A stretch of 64,000 nucleotides of DNA from Planctobacterium sp965279005 (lineage in GTDB: Bacteria > Pseudomonadota > Gammaproteobacteria > Enterobacterales > Alteromonadaceae), in NCBI GenBank assembly GCA_965279005.1, contig CBDIHK010000030.1:62001-126000 (forward strand). The letters are read 5' to 3'. The notes under the pieces are model-generated. The model had not been told where the DNA came from and did no database searches. It worked only from the letters and a program-made list of their open reading frames with translations. This document shows, piece after piece, positions 1 through 7,456 of this stretch; position 1 is the stretch's first letter, and every line of letters begins with the position of its first letter. The translations under genes and the position numbers were made by a program.

Positions 1-1097
1 CCATTGTTATTTTGCCAAGAAATGGCAATGGGCTTTTTAGAATCCTGGTTGGCTTCGATGGCGTTCTTGACTAGGTTTATCAGCAATTGCTGCAGTAGCG
101 TGGGGTCGCCATCAATTTGCAATCCAGGATCACCCTCTTGCTCAAAACTCTGGTTTGGATATAGCTGCTGGATATCTTCCACCAGTTTACCAATTACCAC
201 TTTTTGCCATTGCGGTTGGGGCACCCGGCTTAGCTGGCGGTAGGATTCTATAAACCTAGCTAAACCTTTGGCGCGTTCGCTGATGACAGATAGTCCCTCT
301 TCGAGCACCGGTTCCCCTTTTTCTGTAACTTGGGTGAGCAGTACCTGCGACAGCGATGCGATGGGGGTTAAGGTATTGTTGATTTCATGGCTGATAACCC
401 GTATGAGGTTCTGCCATGCCTTTAGCTCTTCGGCCCTTAACAGGGCTTGTACATTAGTGATGAACAAGATGCTGTGTTTTTGGTTGTTTTCCATAAACTC
501 ATCTTGACGCACCTGGAACTGGCCAGAATCCGCAGGGAAATTGAATTCTGCAACCCCGTCACGTTGCGCCAATACCGTATCTGGTAGCCATTGGCCAATG
601 GTTTGGCCTAGCAACGCTTTTTGTTTTTGGCGCAGTAGTTTTTCACCTGCCGGGTTGACCAAGGTAATTTTCCTATTGTGGTCAAACGCAAAGATAGCCA
701 CGTCGATGTGGGAGATCACTTTGGCCAATAATATCTGGCTTTCCTTGACCTCGTAGCGCTGCCGCATCAGGGTATCGGTGAGGAAATTTATCTGTTGGGT
801 TAGTTCAGAAAGGGCACCACTGCCCCTGGCCTGGCGGCCACGCAATGTGTAGTCACCAACCGTTACCGCTTCTAATAGGTTGGTTAAGGATTGGAACTGG
901 GTAATGACTTGGCTTTTTACCGTCCACGCAGCAAACCAGCTTAAAATTAGCAATAGCAAGCCGCTGAAAACAATAAAAAACCAGGATAGCTGGGCGTACC
1001 ACATTGCCGTCAATGCGACCAGGCTGGCAATCCCTGCTGTACCAAAACACAGGCTGAATAGGTTGTTCTCAAAGTTGTTTTTTTTCAAATCCGGCAA
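1..1097 (-). CDS. Sensor histidine kinase with PAS domain (3' end outside window)
   Basis: Membrane sensor kinase, presumed partner of the adjacent NtrC-type regulator. About 365 residues are visible: two hydrophobic segments (about 14-35 and 38-57), a linker, a PAS-like domain (about 120-210), the phospho-acceptor helix with ISHEINN (His about 237) and an N box, INLVKNAIEAN (about 340-350). The rest of the ATPase domain lies beyond position 1. The ISHEINNTLTP form is typical of kinases paired with sigma-54 activators. I see no ATG near the start; a TTG at 1097, 11 bases after AAAGG, is my choice, starting 18 bases downstream of the regulator's stop. The frame stays open into the regulator, so an earlier start is possible. 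Identity is secure; the start is uncertain. Confidence 0.85.
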   Translation of the reverse strand, partial: MPDLKKNNFENNLFSLCFGTAGIASLVALTAMWYAQLSWFFIVFSGLLLLILSWFAAWTVKSQVITQFQSLTNLLEAVTVGDYTLRGRQARGSGALSELTQQINFLTDTLMRQRYEVKESQILLAKVISHIDVAIFAFDHNRKITLVNPAGEKLLRQKQKALLGQTIGQWLPDTVLAQRDGVAEFNFPADSGQFQVRQDEFMENNQKHSILFITNVQALLRAEELKAWQNLIRVISHEINNTLTPIASLSQVLLTQVTEKGEPVLEEGLSVISERAKGLARFIESYRQLSRVPQPQWQKVVIGKLVEDIQQLYPNQSFEQEGDPGLQIDGDPTLLQQLLINLVKNAIEANQDSKKPIAISWQNNN

Positions 1098-1114
1098 CGC
1101 TAACCAGGCCTTTG

Positions 1115-2491
1115 TTAGTGCTTGTATTTTTCTAGTCTGCGATAAAAGGCACTTCGGCTCAATCCCAATGATGCAGCCGCCTGGTTGGCATTGCCATCAA
1201 AGTGTTGTAATCGCTGTTGCAGTATTTGTTGTTCCAATTCTGCCATGCTGGCCAATTGATCAGATGCAGGCTGTTCCTGTTGCTCCGGTTGTGTTTCTTC
1301 CGGCAACATTAAATCATTGGCGCTAACGGTACCTGAACCGGTAAATAGCACAGCCCGTTCCATCACATGTGATAGCTCCCGCAGGTTGCCTGGCCAACTG
1401 TAGTCTTGCAGGCACTGTAAAGCGGTTTCAGATAATGCCAAGGTTTGCTTTTTGTACTTATGGCAGAATTTGTTTAGCAAGTTTTGGGCAAGGGGCGATA
1501 TATCCTGCTTTCTCTCCCTCAGGGCTGGCACCCTAAGCTCGATAGTATTGATGCGGTACAGCAAATCCATCCGAAATTGCTGTTGTTGGGCCATACCCTT
1601 TAAATCAGCATTAGTGGCGCAGATCAGGCGCACATCTGTGGTTTGGGTTTTGCTACTGCCCACTTTTTCAAATGATTGGTTTTCCAGTACGCGCAAAAGT
1701 TTTGCTTGTTGTGGCAAAGGCAGGTTGCCGATTTCATCCAAAAACAAAGTACCTTGGTGGGCTAACTCAAAGCGGCCAATTCGGGTGGATTTGGCATCGG
1801 TAAAGGCGCCTTTGACATGGCCAAACAATTCACTTTCAAACAGGGTTTCAGGTATCGCACCCATGTTCACCGCAATAAAACTGTGGCGTTGGCGGCTGGA
1901 TTGTTGGTGCAGCCATTGCGCAAGGTAGCTTTTGCCAACGCCGTTTTCGCCTGTCAACAGAATATTCGAGTCGGTATTGGCCACTTGTGCTAAGCGCCCC
2001 ATCAGTGCCTGCATGGAAGCGGATTCAGCTACAAACCCTTGGTCTTGTTCGGCGTTTAGCGCCTGTTGCAGTAAATTGTTTTCATGGCTCAGCCGGTTCG
2101 CTTTGGCAATGCTGTCCTTTAGTGCCAACTGGGTCTGGATAATGCGCTGCAACCTGTCGTTATCCCAGGGTTTTTGGATAAAGTCGTTGGCGCCCCTTTG
2201 CATTGCGGCTACAGCGAGGTCGATGGTTGCCCACCCGGTCATGACAATGATGGGTAAATTGCTTTCCCGCTCCCTTATTTGGCCTAACAGGGTAAGGCCT
2301 TCTTTTCCTGATGTAGTATCCTGGGCATAGTTCATATCCAGCATTACCAGGTCGACATTCTGCTTGCCCAGTAGGAATAGCGCCTCACTCGGCTGCGAGC
2401 TCTCCAATACATCATAGCCAAAGCTTTGCAATAAAATTCGTAAGGTAACCAAGACCGAAGAATCGTCATCACAAATCAGGATACGTGCCAT
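1115..2491 (-). CDS. Sigma-54-dependent NtrC-family response regulator
   Basis: Transcription activator that turns on sigma-54 promoters when phosphorylated. Domain order: receiver (acidic pocket CDDD near the N-terminus, phospho-Asp in VMLDMNY about residue 52, conserved Lys in QKPW), AAA+ domain with Walker A GENGVGKS, the sigma-54 contact loop GAFTDA and Walker B LFLDEIG, and a Fis-type helix-turn-helix at the C-terminus (QAAASLGLSRSAFYRRL). The frame is open for 45 codons upstream, but the ATG at 2491 starts the canonical receiver and has AGGA 11 bases before it, giving 458 aa. It is followed by its kinase and preceded by the ABC export genes, whose promoter region carries a sigma-54-like element and palindromes, so control of that exporter is the natural inference. 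Confidence 0.93.
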   Translation of the reverse strand: MARILICDDDSSVLVTLRILLQSFGYDVLESSQPSEALFLLGKQNVDLVMLDMNYAQDTTSGKEGLTLLGQIRERESNLPIIVMTGWATIDLAVAAMQRGANDFIQKPWDNDRLQRIIQTQLALKDSIAKANRLSHENNLLQQALNAEQDQGFVAESASMQALMGRLAQVANTDSNILLTGENGVGKSYLAQWLHQQSSRQRHSFIAVNMGAIPETLFESELFGHVKGAFTDAKSTRIGRFELAHQGTLFLDEIGNLPLPQQAKLLRVLENQSFEKVGSSKTQTTDVRLICATNADLKGMAQQQQFRMDLLYRINTIELRVPALRERKQDISPLAQNLLNKFCHKYKKQTLALSETALQCLQDYSWPGNLRELSHVMERAVLFTGSGTVSANDLMLPEETQPEQQEQPASDQLASMAELEQQILQQRLQHFDGNANQAAASLGLSRSAFYRRLEKYKH

Positions 2492-2529
2492 AACCGTAAT
2501 TGTCCTTTTTCTTTTGATAGGGGTATCCC

Positions 2530-2547
2530 ATCCACAATATTGTGGAT
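2530..2547. promoter_or_regulatory. 18-bp perfect palindrome upstream of the response regulator
   Basis: ATCCACAATATTGTGGAT is a perfect inverted repeat centred about 47 bp before the regulator's ATG. Its core resembles the CCCAATATTGGG palindromes in front of the exporter operon, although the half-sites are spaced differently. Its position suggests an operator, possibly for autoregulation. That role is inference. Confidence 0.45.
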
Positions 2548-2651
2548 AGCTGGGGGGTAAAAGTCCAGCAGGGTGGGGTAACTGGCAAAGGGATAGGTGG
2601 CGGCAGTTTTGTATAAATGGGCACAAAAACTGCTACCACCTGGGAACGCTG

Positions 2652-2677
2652 TTACCCGCCTGTAACCAGGCGGGTAA
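2652..2677. terminator. Stem-loop after the ABC permease gene
   Basis: An 11-bp perfect stem (TTACCCGCCTG and its complement) with a 4-base loop lies 9 bases past the permease stop. There is no clear T run on either strand, so it may be a weak terminator or a stabilising 3' hairpin that lowers read-through into the regulator genes. Confidence 0.45.
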
Positions 2678-2685
2678 AATTGCAA

Positions 2686-5121
2686 CTACTCGTAGCGCAA
2701 CGCGACACTTGGTTCATAGCGAACAGCCTTACGTGCCGGGATAAATGTCGCGTAGAGCACAATTACACCAATCAACAAGGGCATGGCGACATACATGAGA
2801 TCAATCCAGATGGAGCTGGCACCAAAGATATTGACCATGTTGGAGCCCATTAAGTAGGCGAGCGGTGCACCGATCGCGGCTCCAATAAGTAGCCGGATTG
2901 AACCCTGTTTCATCAACATGCGCATAACTTGGTCGTCGGTAGCACCCAGTGCCCTGCGGATACCAAACTCGTTGGTGCGCTGCTCGATGGCATTGGACAT
3001 TACGCCATAGATGCCACTGGCGGCCAGTGCTACCGCAGCAATGGCCATCAGCTTGAACAAATCGGAAATAAAGCGCATACCGCCGACGCTGTTTTGAATG
3101 AGTTCTTCATAGACATTAACGTCGTACATGGGCAAGGTGGGATCCATTATGCGCATGGCGTTTTCCATGGCTGGGCGCAGGCTATCAGCGCTAATGCCGG
3201 CAGCGGGTTTCATCACGACTGTCATAAAGCGTGAGGTGTCCTGTAGCGATGAGGTAAACACGGCTGGGCGGTCTTTCATGCCACTAAAAGGCTGGCCAAA
3301 GATAATGTGCGGCACTACCCCGACGATCCGGTACCAGGTTTCTGCTTCGTCTTCAGCAAACTTAAAGCGCTTGTCGATAGCAGCATCCAGGCCGCCAAAG
3401 TGCTGCATGGCAAAGCTGTCTGTTACCATGGCCACCCTGCTGGTACTGGCATTGTCGGCATCGTCTATCAGTCGGCCTGCAAGCGGCGAAACATCTAATG
3501 TCTGCATCATCCCAGGCATAAAGTTTGTGGCATTGGCGCGGGGTAATTCGTTTTGGTTTGCGCTATCCTGGCCTTCAATTTTAATTGCGGTGTAACCGGT
3601 ATAGAGGCCTGGGACCCTGCCACCCACGGAAGCATCCGCAATTTGTGGCTGCTCTTTCAGGGTATTGACGAAGTCCCGGTGGAAGTTGGCCTGTTGCGCT
3701 TTTTCAGGATATTTGTCTGTCGGTAACTCATATCGCGCTAACAGGCGGTTGTCATAGTCGACGCCGTAGTCAACGCTGGTGATGATACTGGAAGTGATAG
3801 CCAGTACCGCTGCCACAGTCAATAGGCAGCAGGACAGCGCGATCTCCATTACTACTAGAGCATTGCTTACTTTTCCAGCTTTTTTGCTTTGGGCACCCCG
3901 GGTACCGTCGCGCAGTACCGCGTTAAAATCGCCTCCACTCATTTTTAATGCTGGGATCAAGCCTGTCACTAAAGCCGTAAATACAACCATGGCCAAACTA
4001 ATGGCAATGATGTGGCTGTCCAGTTTCATGTGCCAAAAATAAGGCAGTGGCCCATTAATGATTTTTGCCATTATTTGTTCACTGATTTCCAAGCCCCAGC
4101 CTGCTAATAGCAAGGCAAACACACCACTAAGGGAACAGATAACCAGGCTCTCCGATATCATTTGGGAAATCAAACGCCAGCGTGGCGCGCCCAAGGCAAC
4201 CCGGATCGCCGTTTCTTTGGAGCGCTCATTGGCGCGAGCAAGTAACAAGTTGCCTACGTTAATACAGGCTAATACCAAGATGAACAATACCGCAGAAAGC
4301 AACACCGCCATGATAAGGTGGCCGCCGTTGCCCACAAACGACATGCGGTAAGTCTTGGCCAAAGCACTAGCACCCGAATTGGTGTCTGGGTATTCCTCTG
4401 CCAGGCGCTGCATGATGGTGGCCAGTTGTGAATTCAATGCGTTGATGGAATAACCTTCGCGCAACAGTAAATAAAGCTCCATACCGTAGCTCTCTTTACG
4501 GTTGATGGTGGTCATGTCAACTTGCAGCGGTAGCCAAAGGTCAGTTGAGGTGGGGAATTTGTAGCCGTTAGGCATCACCCCTACAATACGGTGGCTTTTA
4601 CCGTCGATAAGCATGGTTTGCGCCAAGATATCTTCGCGGCCTGCAAAGTGGCCTTGCCAAAGTTGGTAGCTGATCACGGCGACTGGGTTGGCACCTGGCA
4701 CATTATCTTCGTTGTTCAACACCCGGCCTTTGTATGCTGGCACCTTAGTAAAGTCGAACACACTGGCTTCGGTAAAGATGGAGGAATAGCGCAATACCCG
4801 CTCGTTGGCACTGATATTGACGGTATCGTTATAGTAGGCGCCCAGAGTTTCGTATCCCATTAATTCATCTTTGATCACTAGGTAATCTGGGATGGCAACG
4901 CTGCCTCCGTTGTATTCGATGCCGTTTTGCACGATGTTGACAACATACATGCGGTCGCCATTTTCAAATGGCAAGTCCTTTAACATCAGGCCGTGGATGA
5001 AGGAATAAACGTACATGCAGATGCCAAGGCCAATAGTCATGATGGCAATGGTGAGCAGGGCAAAGCCTGGGTTGCGCAACATCAGGCGCAAGGTACTTTT
5101 TAAATCAAATAACCAGTTCAT
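2686..5121 (-). CDS. MacB-like/ADOP-type ABC transporter permease
   Basis: Inner-membrane permease of a tripartite, MacAB-like export system. The 811 residues hold two copies of a MacB-type unit. Each has a transmembrane helix (the first about 17-40), a large periplasmic domain and a three-helix FtsX domain (about 270-400 and 690-800), with FtsX-type segments such as ARANERSKETAIRVALGA and EQRTNEFGIRRALGA. The protein has no ATPase domain of its own; that is supplied by the gene just upstream, 8 bases away. The double MacB_PCD/FtsX layout is that of the duplicated orphan permeases. The substrate cannot be read from sequence; relatives export peptides, antibiotics or lipids. Confidence 0.9.
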   Translation of the reverse strand: MNWLFDLKSTLRLMLRNPGFALLTIAIMTIGLGICMYVYSFIHGLMLKDLPFENGDRMYVVNIVQNGIEYNGGSVAIPDYLVIKDELMGYETLGAYYNDTVNISANERVLRYSSIFTEASVFDFTKVPAYKGRVLNNEDNVPGANPVAVISYQLWQGHFAGREDILAQTMLIDGKSHRIVGVMPNGYKFPTSTDLWLPLQVDMTTINRKESYGMELYLLLREGYSINALNSQLATIMQRLAEEYPDTNSGASALAKTYRMSFVGNGGHLIMAVLLSAVLFILVLACINVGNLLLARANERSKETAIRVALGAPRWRLISQMISESLVICSLSGVFALLLAGWGLEISEQIMAKIINGPLPYFWHMKLDSHIIAISLAMVVFTALVTGLIPALKMSGGDFNAVLRDGTRGAQSKKAGKVSNALVVMEIALSCCLLTVAAVLAITSSIITSVDYGVDYDNRLLARYELPTDKYPEKAQQANFHRDFVNTLKEQPQIADASVGGRVPGLYTGYTAIKIEGQDSANQNELPRANATNFMPGMMQTLDVSPLAGRLIDDADNASTSRVAMVTDSFAMQHFGGLDAAIDKRFKFAEDEAETWYRIVGVVPHIIFGQPFSGMKDRPAVFTSSLQDTSRFMTVVMKPAAGISADSLRPAMENAMRIMDPTLPMYDVNVYEELIQNSVGGMRFISDLFKLMAIAAVALAASGIYGVMSNAIEQRTNEFGIRRALGATDDQVMRMLMKQGSIRLLIGAAIGAPLAYLMGSNMVNIFGASSIWIDLMYVAMPLLIGVIVLYATFIPARKAVRYEPSVALRYE

Positions 5122-5129
5122 AGTGCCCC

Positions 5130-5840
5130 CTATGCCGCGTCGTCGTTTAAAGCAATGATGTTGTCATCTACTACACGGCCGTCATACATATCAATGCGTC
5201 GCTGAGCCTGTTCGGCGGAACGCGGATCATGGGTAACAATACAGATGGTGGCACCGTGCTGGTGTAGTTTGTCCAATAATTCCATCACGGCTTGGGCGTT
5301 TTTGGAGTCCAGGTTTCCGGTGGGCTCATCTGCAAGGATGATGCTGGGGCGGCCGGCAATGGCGCGGGCTATGGCAACCCGCTGCTGTTGGCCGCCAGAT
5401 AGTTGGGCAGGGAAGTGGTTGCAGCGGTGGCCCATATCCACTTGCTCCAGTGCTTCTTTCACCCATTGCTGGCGCTGGCTGCTGCTCACGTCGTTGCGGT
5501 AAGTGAGGGGCAGGGCAACGTTCTCGGCTACTGACAGGTCACTGATCAAATTAAAGGATTGGAACACAAAACCAATTTCTTTGTTGCGGATCGCTGCACG
5601 CTGGTTTTTGCTTAAGCCAAGCACATCGTGGTTGTTTAATTGGAACAGGCCTTCAGAGGCGGTATCTAACAAACCCAATATAGACAGTAGTGTTGACTTG
5701 CCGCAGCCAGATGGACCGGCGATTGAAACATATTCACCTTGGTTGATGCGTAGGCTGATGTCATTAAGGGCATGGGTTTCGATTTCGTCCGTGTAAAAGA
5801 TTTTTTTCAAATTTTTAAGGGTAATCAATGGGTTGCTCAT
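5130..5840 (-). CDS. ABC transporter ATP-binding protein (MacB/LolD type)
   Basis: Cytoplasmic ATPase that powers the neighbouring permease. The 236 residues show Walker A GPSGCGKST, a Q-loop in FVFQSFNL, the signature LSGGQQQRVAIARA, Walker B IILADEPTGNLDS and a switch His in IVTHDP. The LADEPTGNLDS form is typical of the LolD/MacB/FtsE group. It lies between adaptor (12 bases upstream) and permease (8 bases downstream) in one operon. Start ATG has AGGACATAAC before it. Confidence 0.95.
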   Translation of the reverse strand: MSNPLITLKNLKKIFYTDEIETHALNDISLRINQGEYVSIAGPSGCGKSTLLSILGLLDTASEGLFQLNNHDVLGLSKNQRAAIRNKEIGFVFQSFNLISDLSVAENVALPLTYRNDVSSSQRQQWVKEALEQVDMGHRCNHFPAQLSGGQQQRVAIARAIAGRPSIILADEPTGNLDSKNAQAVMELLDKLHQHGATICIVTHDPRSAEQAQRRIDMYDGRVVDDNIIALNDDAA

Positions 5841-5852
5841 GTTATGTCCTCA

Positions 5853-7109
5853 CTACTGAATATTAAATTGTTCTAAATGCTGGAATGACGAACTGTCCGA
5901 CAGGATGATCCGCTCACCCGGTTGCAGTCCTGCTAAAACTTGGATTTCGCTATTGGATCCGACGCCAAATTCGACCCTGACCCGCTGGGCACTGCTACCA
6001 TCACCTGACACCTTGTAAATGCTGGTTTTGCTATGGTTTTGCGCGGCAATTGGGCGGCTGACAAACACTGCGTTGTCAATAGATGCTGTTTCTATCAGGC
6101 CGTCCACGGTCAGGTCAGGGCGGGCTTCTGCGGGGATCGCCGCTACAAATTCAACATCCACCTGCACCGTGCCATTCACTACTGCCGGGTCGATGCGGAT
6201 AACTTTGCCTGCCACTTTTGAGATGCGAGTATCAATGGTGACGCCCTGGCCAACAAGCACGTCCCCGATACGGCGTTCTGGTACTTGCAGCTCGGCAATC
6301 AGCTGGTCTTGGCGTGCTAGCTTAGCCATATTGGTGCCGAGTACTACTTGCTGGCCAGGCTCAAGCGGCATGTCTTGCAGGACACCGTCGCTTGGTGCAG
6401 TGACGGTCAGAGATGCCACTTGGTGTTCTGCCCTGGCTAGGGTTTTGCGCAGCCGGTTTAACATGGCGTTGGCAGCATTGACTTGGGCGGTACTGTTTTC
6501 TTTTAGTTTTTCTAACCGTTGTTGTTCAATCTGCCAGCGGCTCAAATATTGTTTGGTGGCTAGCTGGGAGCGTTTGAAATCGATCATGGAAACCGTGGCG
6601 TTACCTTCTTCTAACAGCTCCTTTTCGGCTTCCAACTGTATCCTGGCACTTTCGTAATTCATTTCGGCATTGAGTACATTGGCTTGTTGATCCAATATTT
6701 GCGACGCCAGCGATACCTCCAATGCCTGTAGTTGCGCTTCTTCAGCTTCTAGTTCCCATTGGATTTCCTCAGCCTGTTGCAACAATTCTGGGTTGGATAA
6801 AGTAAGGATGACGTCGCCCTGGGTAATTTCGGCGCCAGGTTTTAGTTTGATGGACTCAACCCGGCCACTGACATTGGATGCAATCCAACGCACATCTCTG
6901 GGAGCCAAGACACCCGTGCCCTGCACCGTGACCATGAAGTTGCCGCGTTGTACATGGCCGAACGATAAGCTGGAGGCGTTAGCTTGGAACCCGCCAATCC
7001 TAAAACTATTGGCCAGTATTACTACCATGGGTACGGCTAACGCACCTATTACATATTTACGATACTTTTTAAGCCAAGATTGTTTGCTGGGTTGTCTCAC
7101 AATATCCAC
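5853..7109 (-). CDS. Periplasmic adaptor (HlyD/MacA family) of the ABC exporter
   Basis: Membrane-fusion protein linking the ABC permease to an outer-membrane channel. The 418 residues contain one N-terminal transmembrane helix (about 19-35), a lipoyl/barrel-sandwich half (about 70-110), a long coiled-coil hairpin rich in Glu, Gln and Ala (about 115-245), the second lipoyl half (TVTAPSDGVLQDMPLEPGQ) and beta-barrel/membrane-proximal domains. It is the first gene of the operon and starts with GTG. No outer-membrane factor gene is in the window, so a TolC-like protein encoded elsewhere is assumed. Confidence 0.9.
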   Translation of the reverse strand: MDIVRQPSKQSWLKKYRKYVIGALAVPMVVILANSFRIGGFQANASSLSFGHVQRGNFMVTVQGTGVLAPRDVRWIASNVSGRVESIKLKPGAEITQGDVILTLSNPELLQQAEEIQWELEAEEAQLQALEVSLASQILDQQANVLNAEMNYESARIQLEAEKELLEEGNATVSMIDFKRSQLATKQYLSRWQIEQQRLEKLKENSTAQVNAANAMLNRLRKTLARAEHQVASLTVTAPSDGVLQDMPLEPGQQVVLGTNMAKLARQDQLIAELQVPERRIGDVLVGQGVTIDTRISKVAGKVIRIDPAVVNGTVQVDVEFVAAIPAEARPDLTVDGLIETASIDNAVFVSRPIAAQNHSKTSIYKVSGDGSSAQRVRVEFGVGSNSEIQVLAGLQPGERIILSDSSSFQHLEQFNIQ

Positions 7110-7164
7110 GATAATTACCTGTTTTGCTGTAGCCGACTGCTGTTGCTTACTCTTGCGTATACTT

Positions 7165-7182
7165 AAACAGGAATTATGCCAA
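7165..7182 (-). promoter_or_regulatory. Candidate sigma-54 promoter of the ABC export operon
   Basis: On the minus strand the sequence reads TTGGCATAATTCCTGTTT. It has the -24 TTGGCA and, after GG plus ten bases, a GT-type -12 element instead of the usual GC. It lies about 55 bases before the adaptor start and downstream of two palindromes at enhancer-like distance, and the operon is followed by an NtrC-type regulator. The combination is persuasive; the element alone would not be. Confidence 0.6.
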
Positions 7183-7241
7183 TATTTAACTTATTGATAT
7201 GTAATGTAAATTTCGAATTTTTGCGACGGTTTTGGCCGGTG

Positions 7242-7259
7242 GATCCCAATATTGGGATC
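7242..7259. promoter_or_regulatory. Palindromic enhancer/operator site 1
   Basis: GATCCCAATATTGGGATC is a perfect 18-bp inverted repeat about 60 bases upstream of the sigma-54-like element. It is the likely binding site of the NtrC-type regulator encoded at the end of the same gene group (inference). Confidence 0.55.
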
Positions 7260-7277
7260 GCCAAAACTGGGATGGGA

Positions 7278-7291
7278 TCCCATTATTGGGA
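7278..7291. promoter_or_regulatory. Palindromic enhancer/operator site 2
   Basis: TCCCATTATTGGGA differs by one base from the core of site 1 and is centred 34 bp from it, about three helical turns, which would put both sites on the same DNA face. It also overlaps the perfect 12-bp palindrome ATGGGATCCCAT at 7272-7283. A pair of sites is what NtrC-type activators usually need. Confidence 0.5.
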
Positions 7292-7323
7292 CATAGGCTT
7301 GGCCAAATGCTTATTACTTTTTC

Positions 7324-7456
7324 TTAGTGCTTAACCAGCCGCCTTTTTGCCGTTTGTTGATCTGCATTAGCAGGTAGGGCGGCTTTGTTCAGGCTGATGC
7401 GCTGGGCCGCCAGGTCAATCAAGATTCGCCTTGCCCTGCGCCCACGGGCAACGGCA
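7324..7456 (-). other. Possible out-of-frame C-terminal extension of the CapB-like gene
   Basis: The CapB-like frame ends at a TGA that directly follows a run of six T (minus strand, 7459-7464). Losing one T would continue the frame for about 44 more codons, giving an Arg/Lys/Ala-rich tail beginning DAVARGRRARRILIDL and ending at a TAA at 7324. It may be a real C-terminus hidden by a sequence error, slippage in the T run, or chance. The rest of the gap up to 7109 holds the regulatory sites of the ABC operon and nothing else I recognise. Confidence 0.3.

Noticed and set aside
6019..6657. Long plus-strand reading frame opposite the ABC adaptor
   Set aside because: It mirrors the codons of the HlyD-family gene and shows no motif of its own. 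The same holds for the other long antisense frames, for example 32916-33533.
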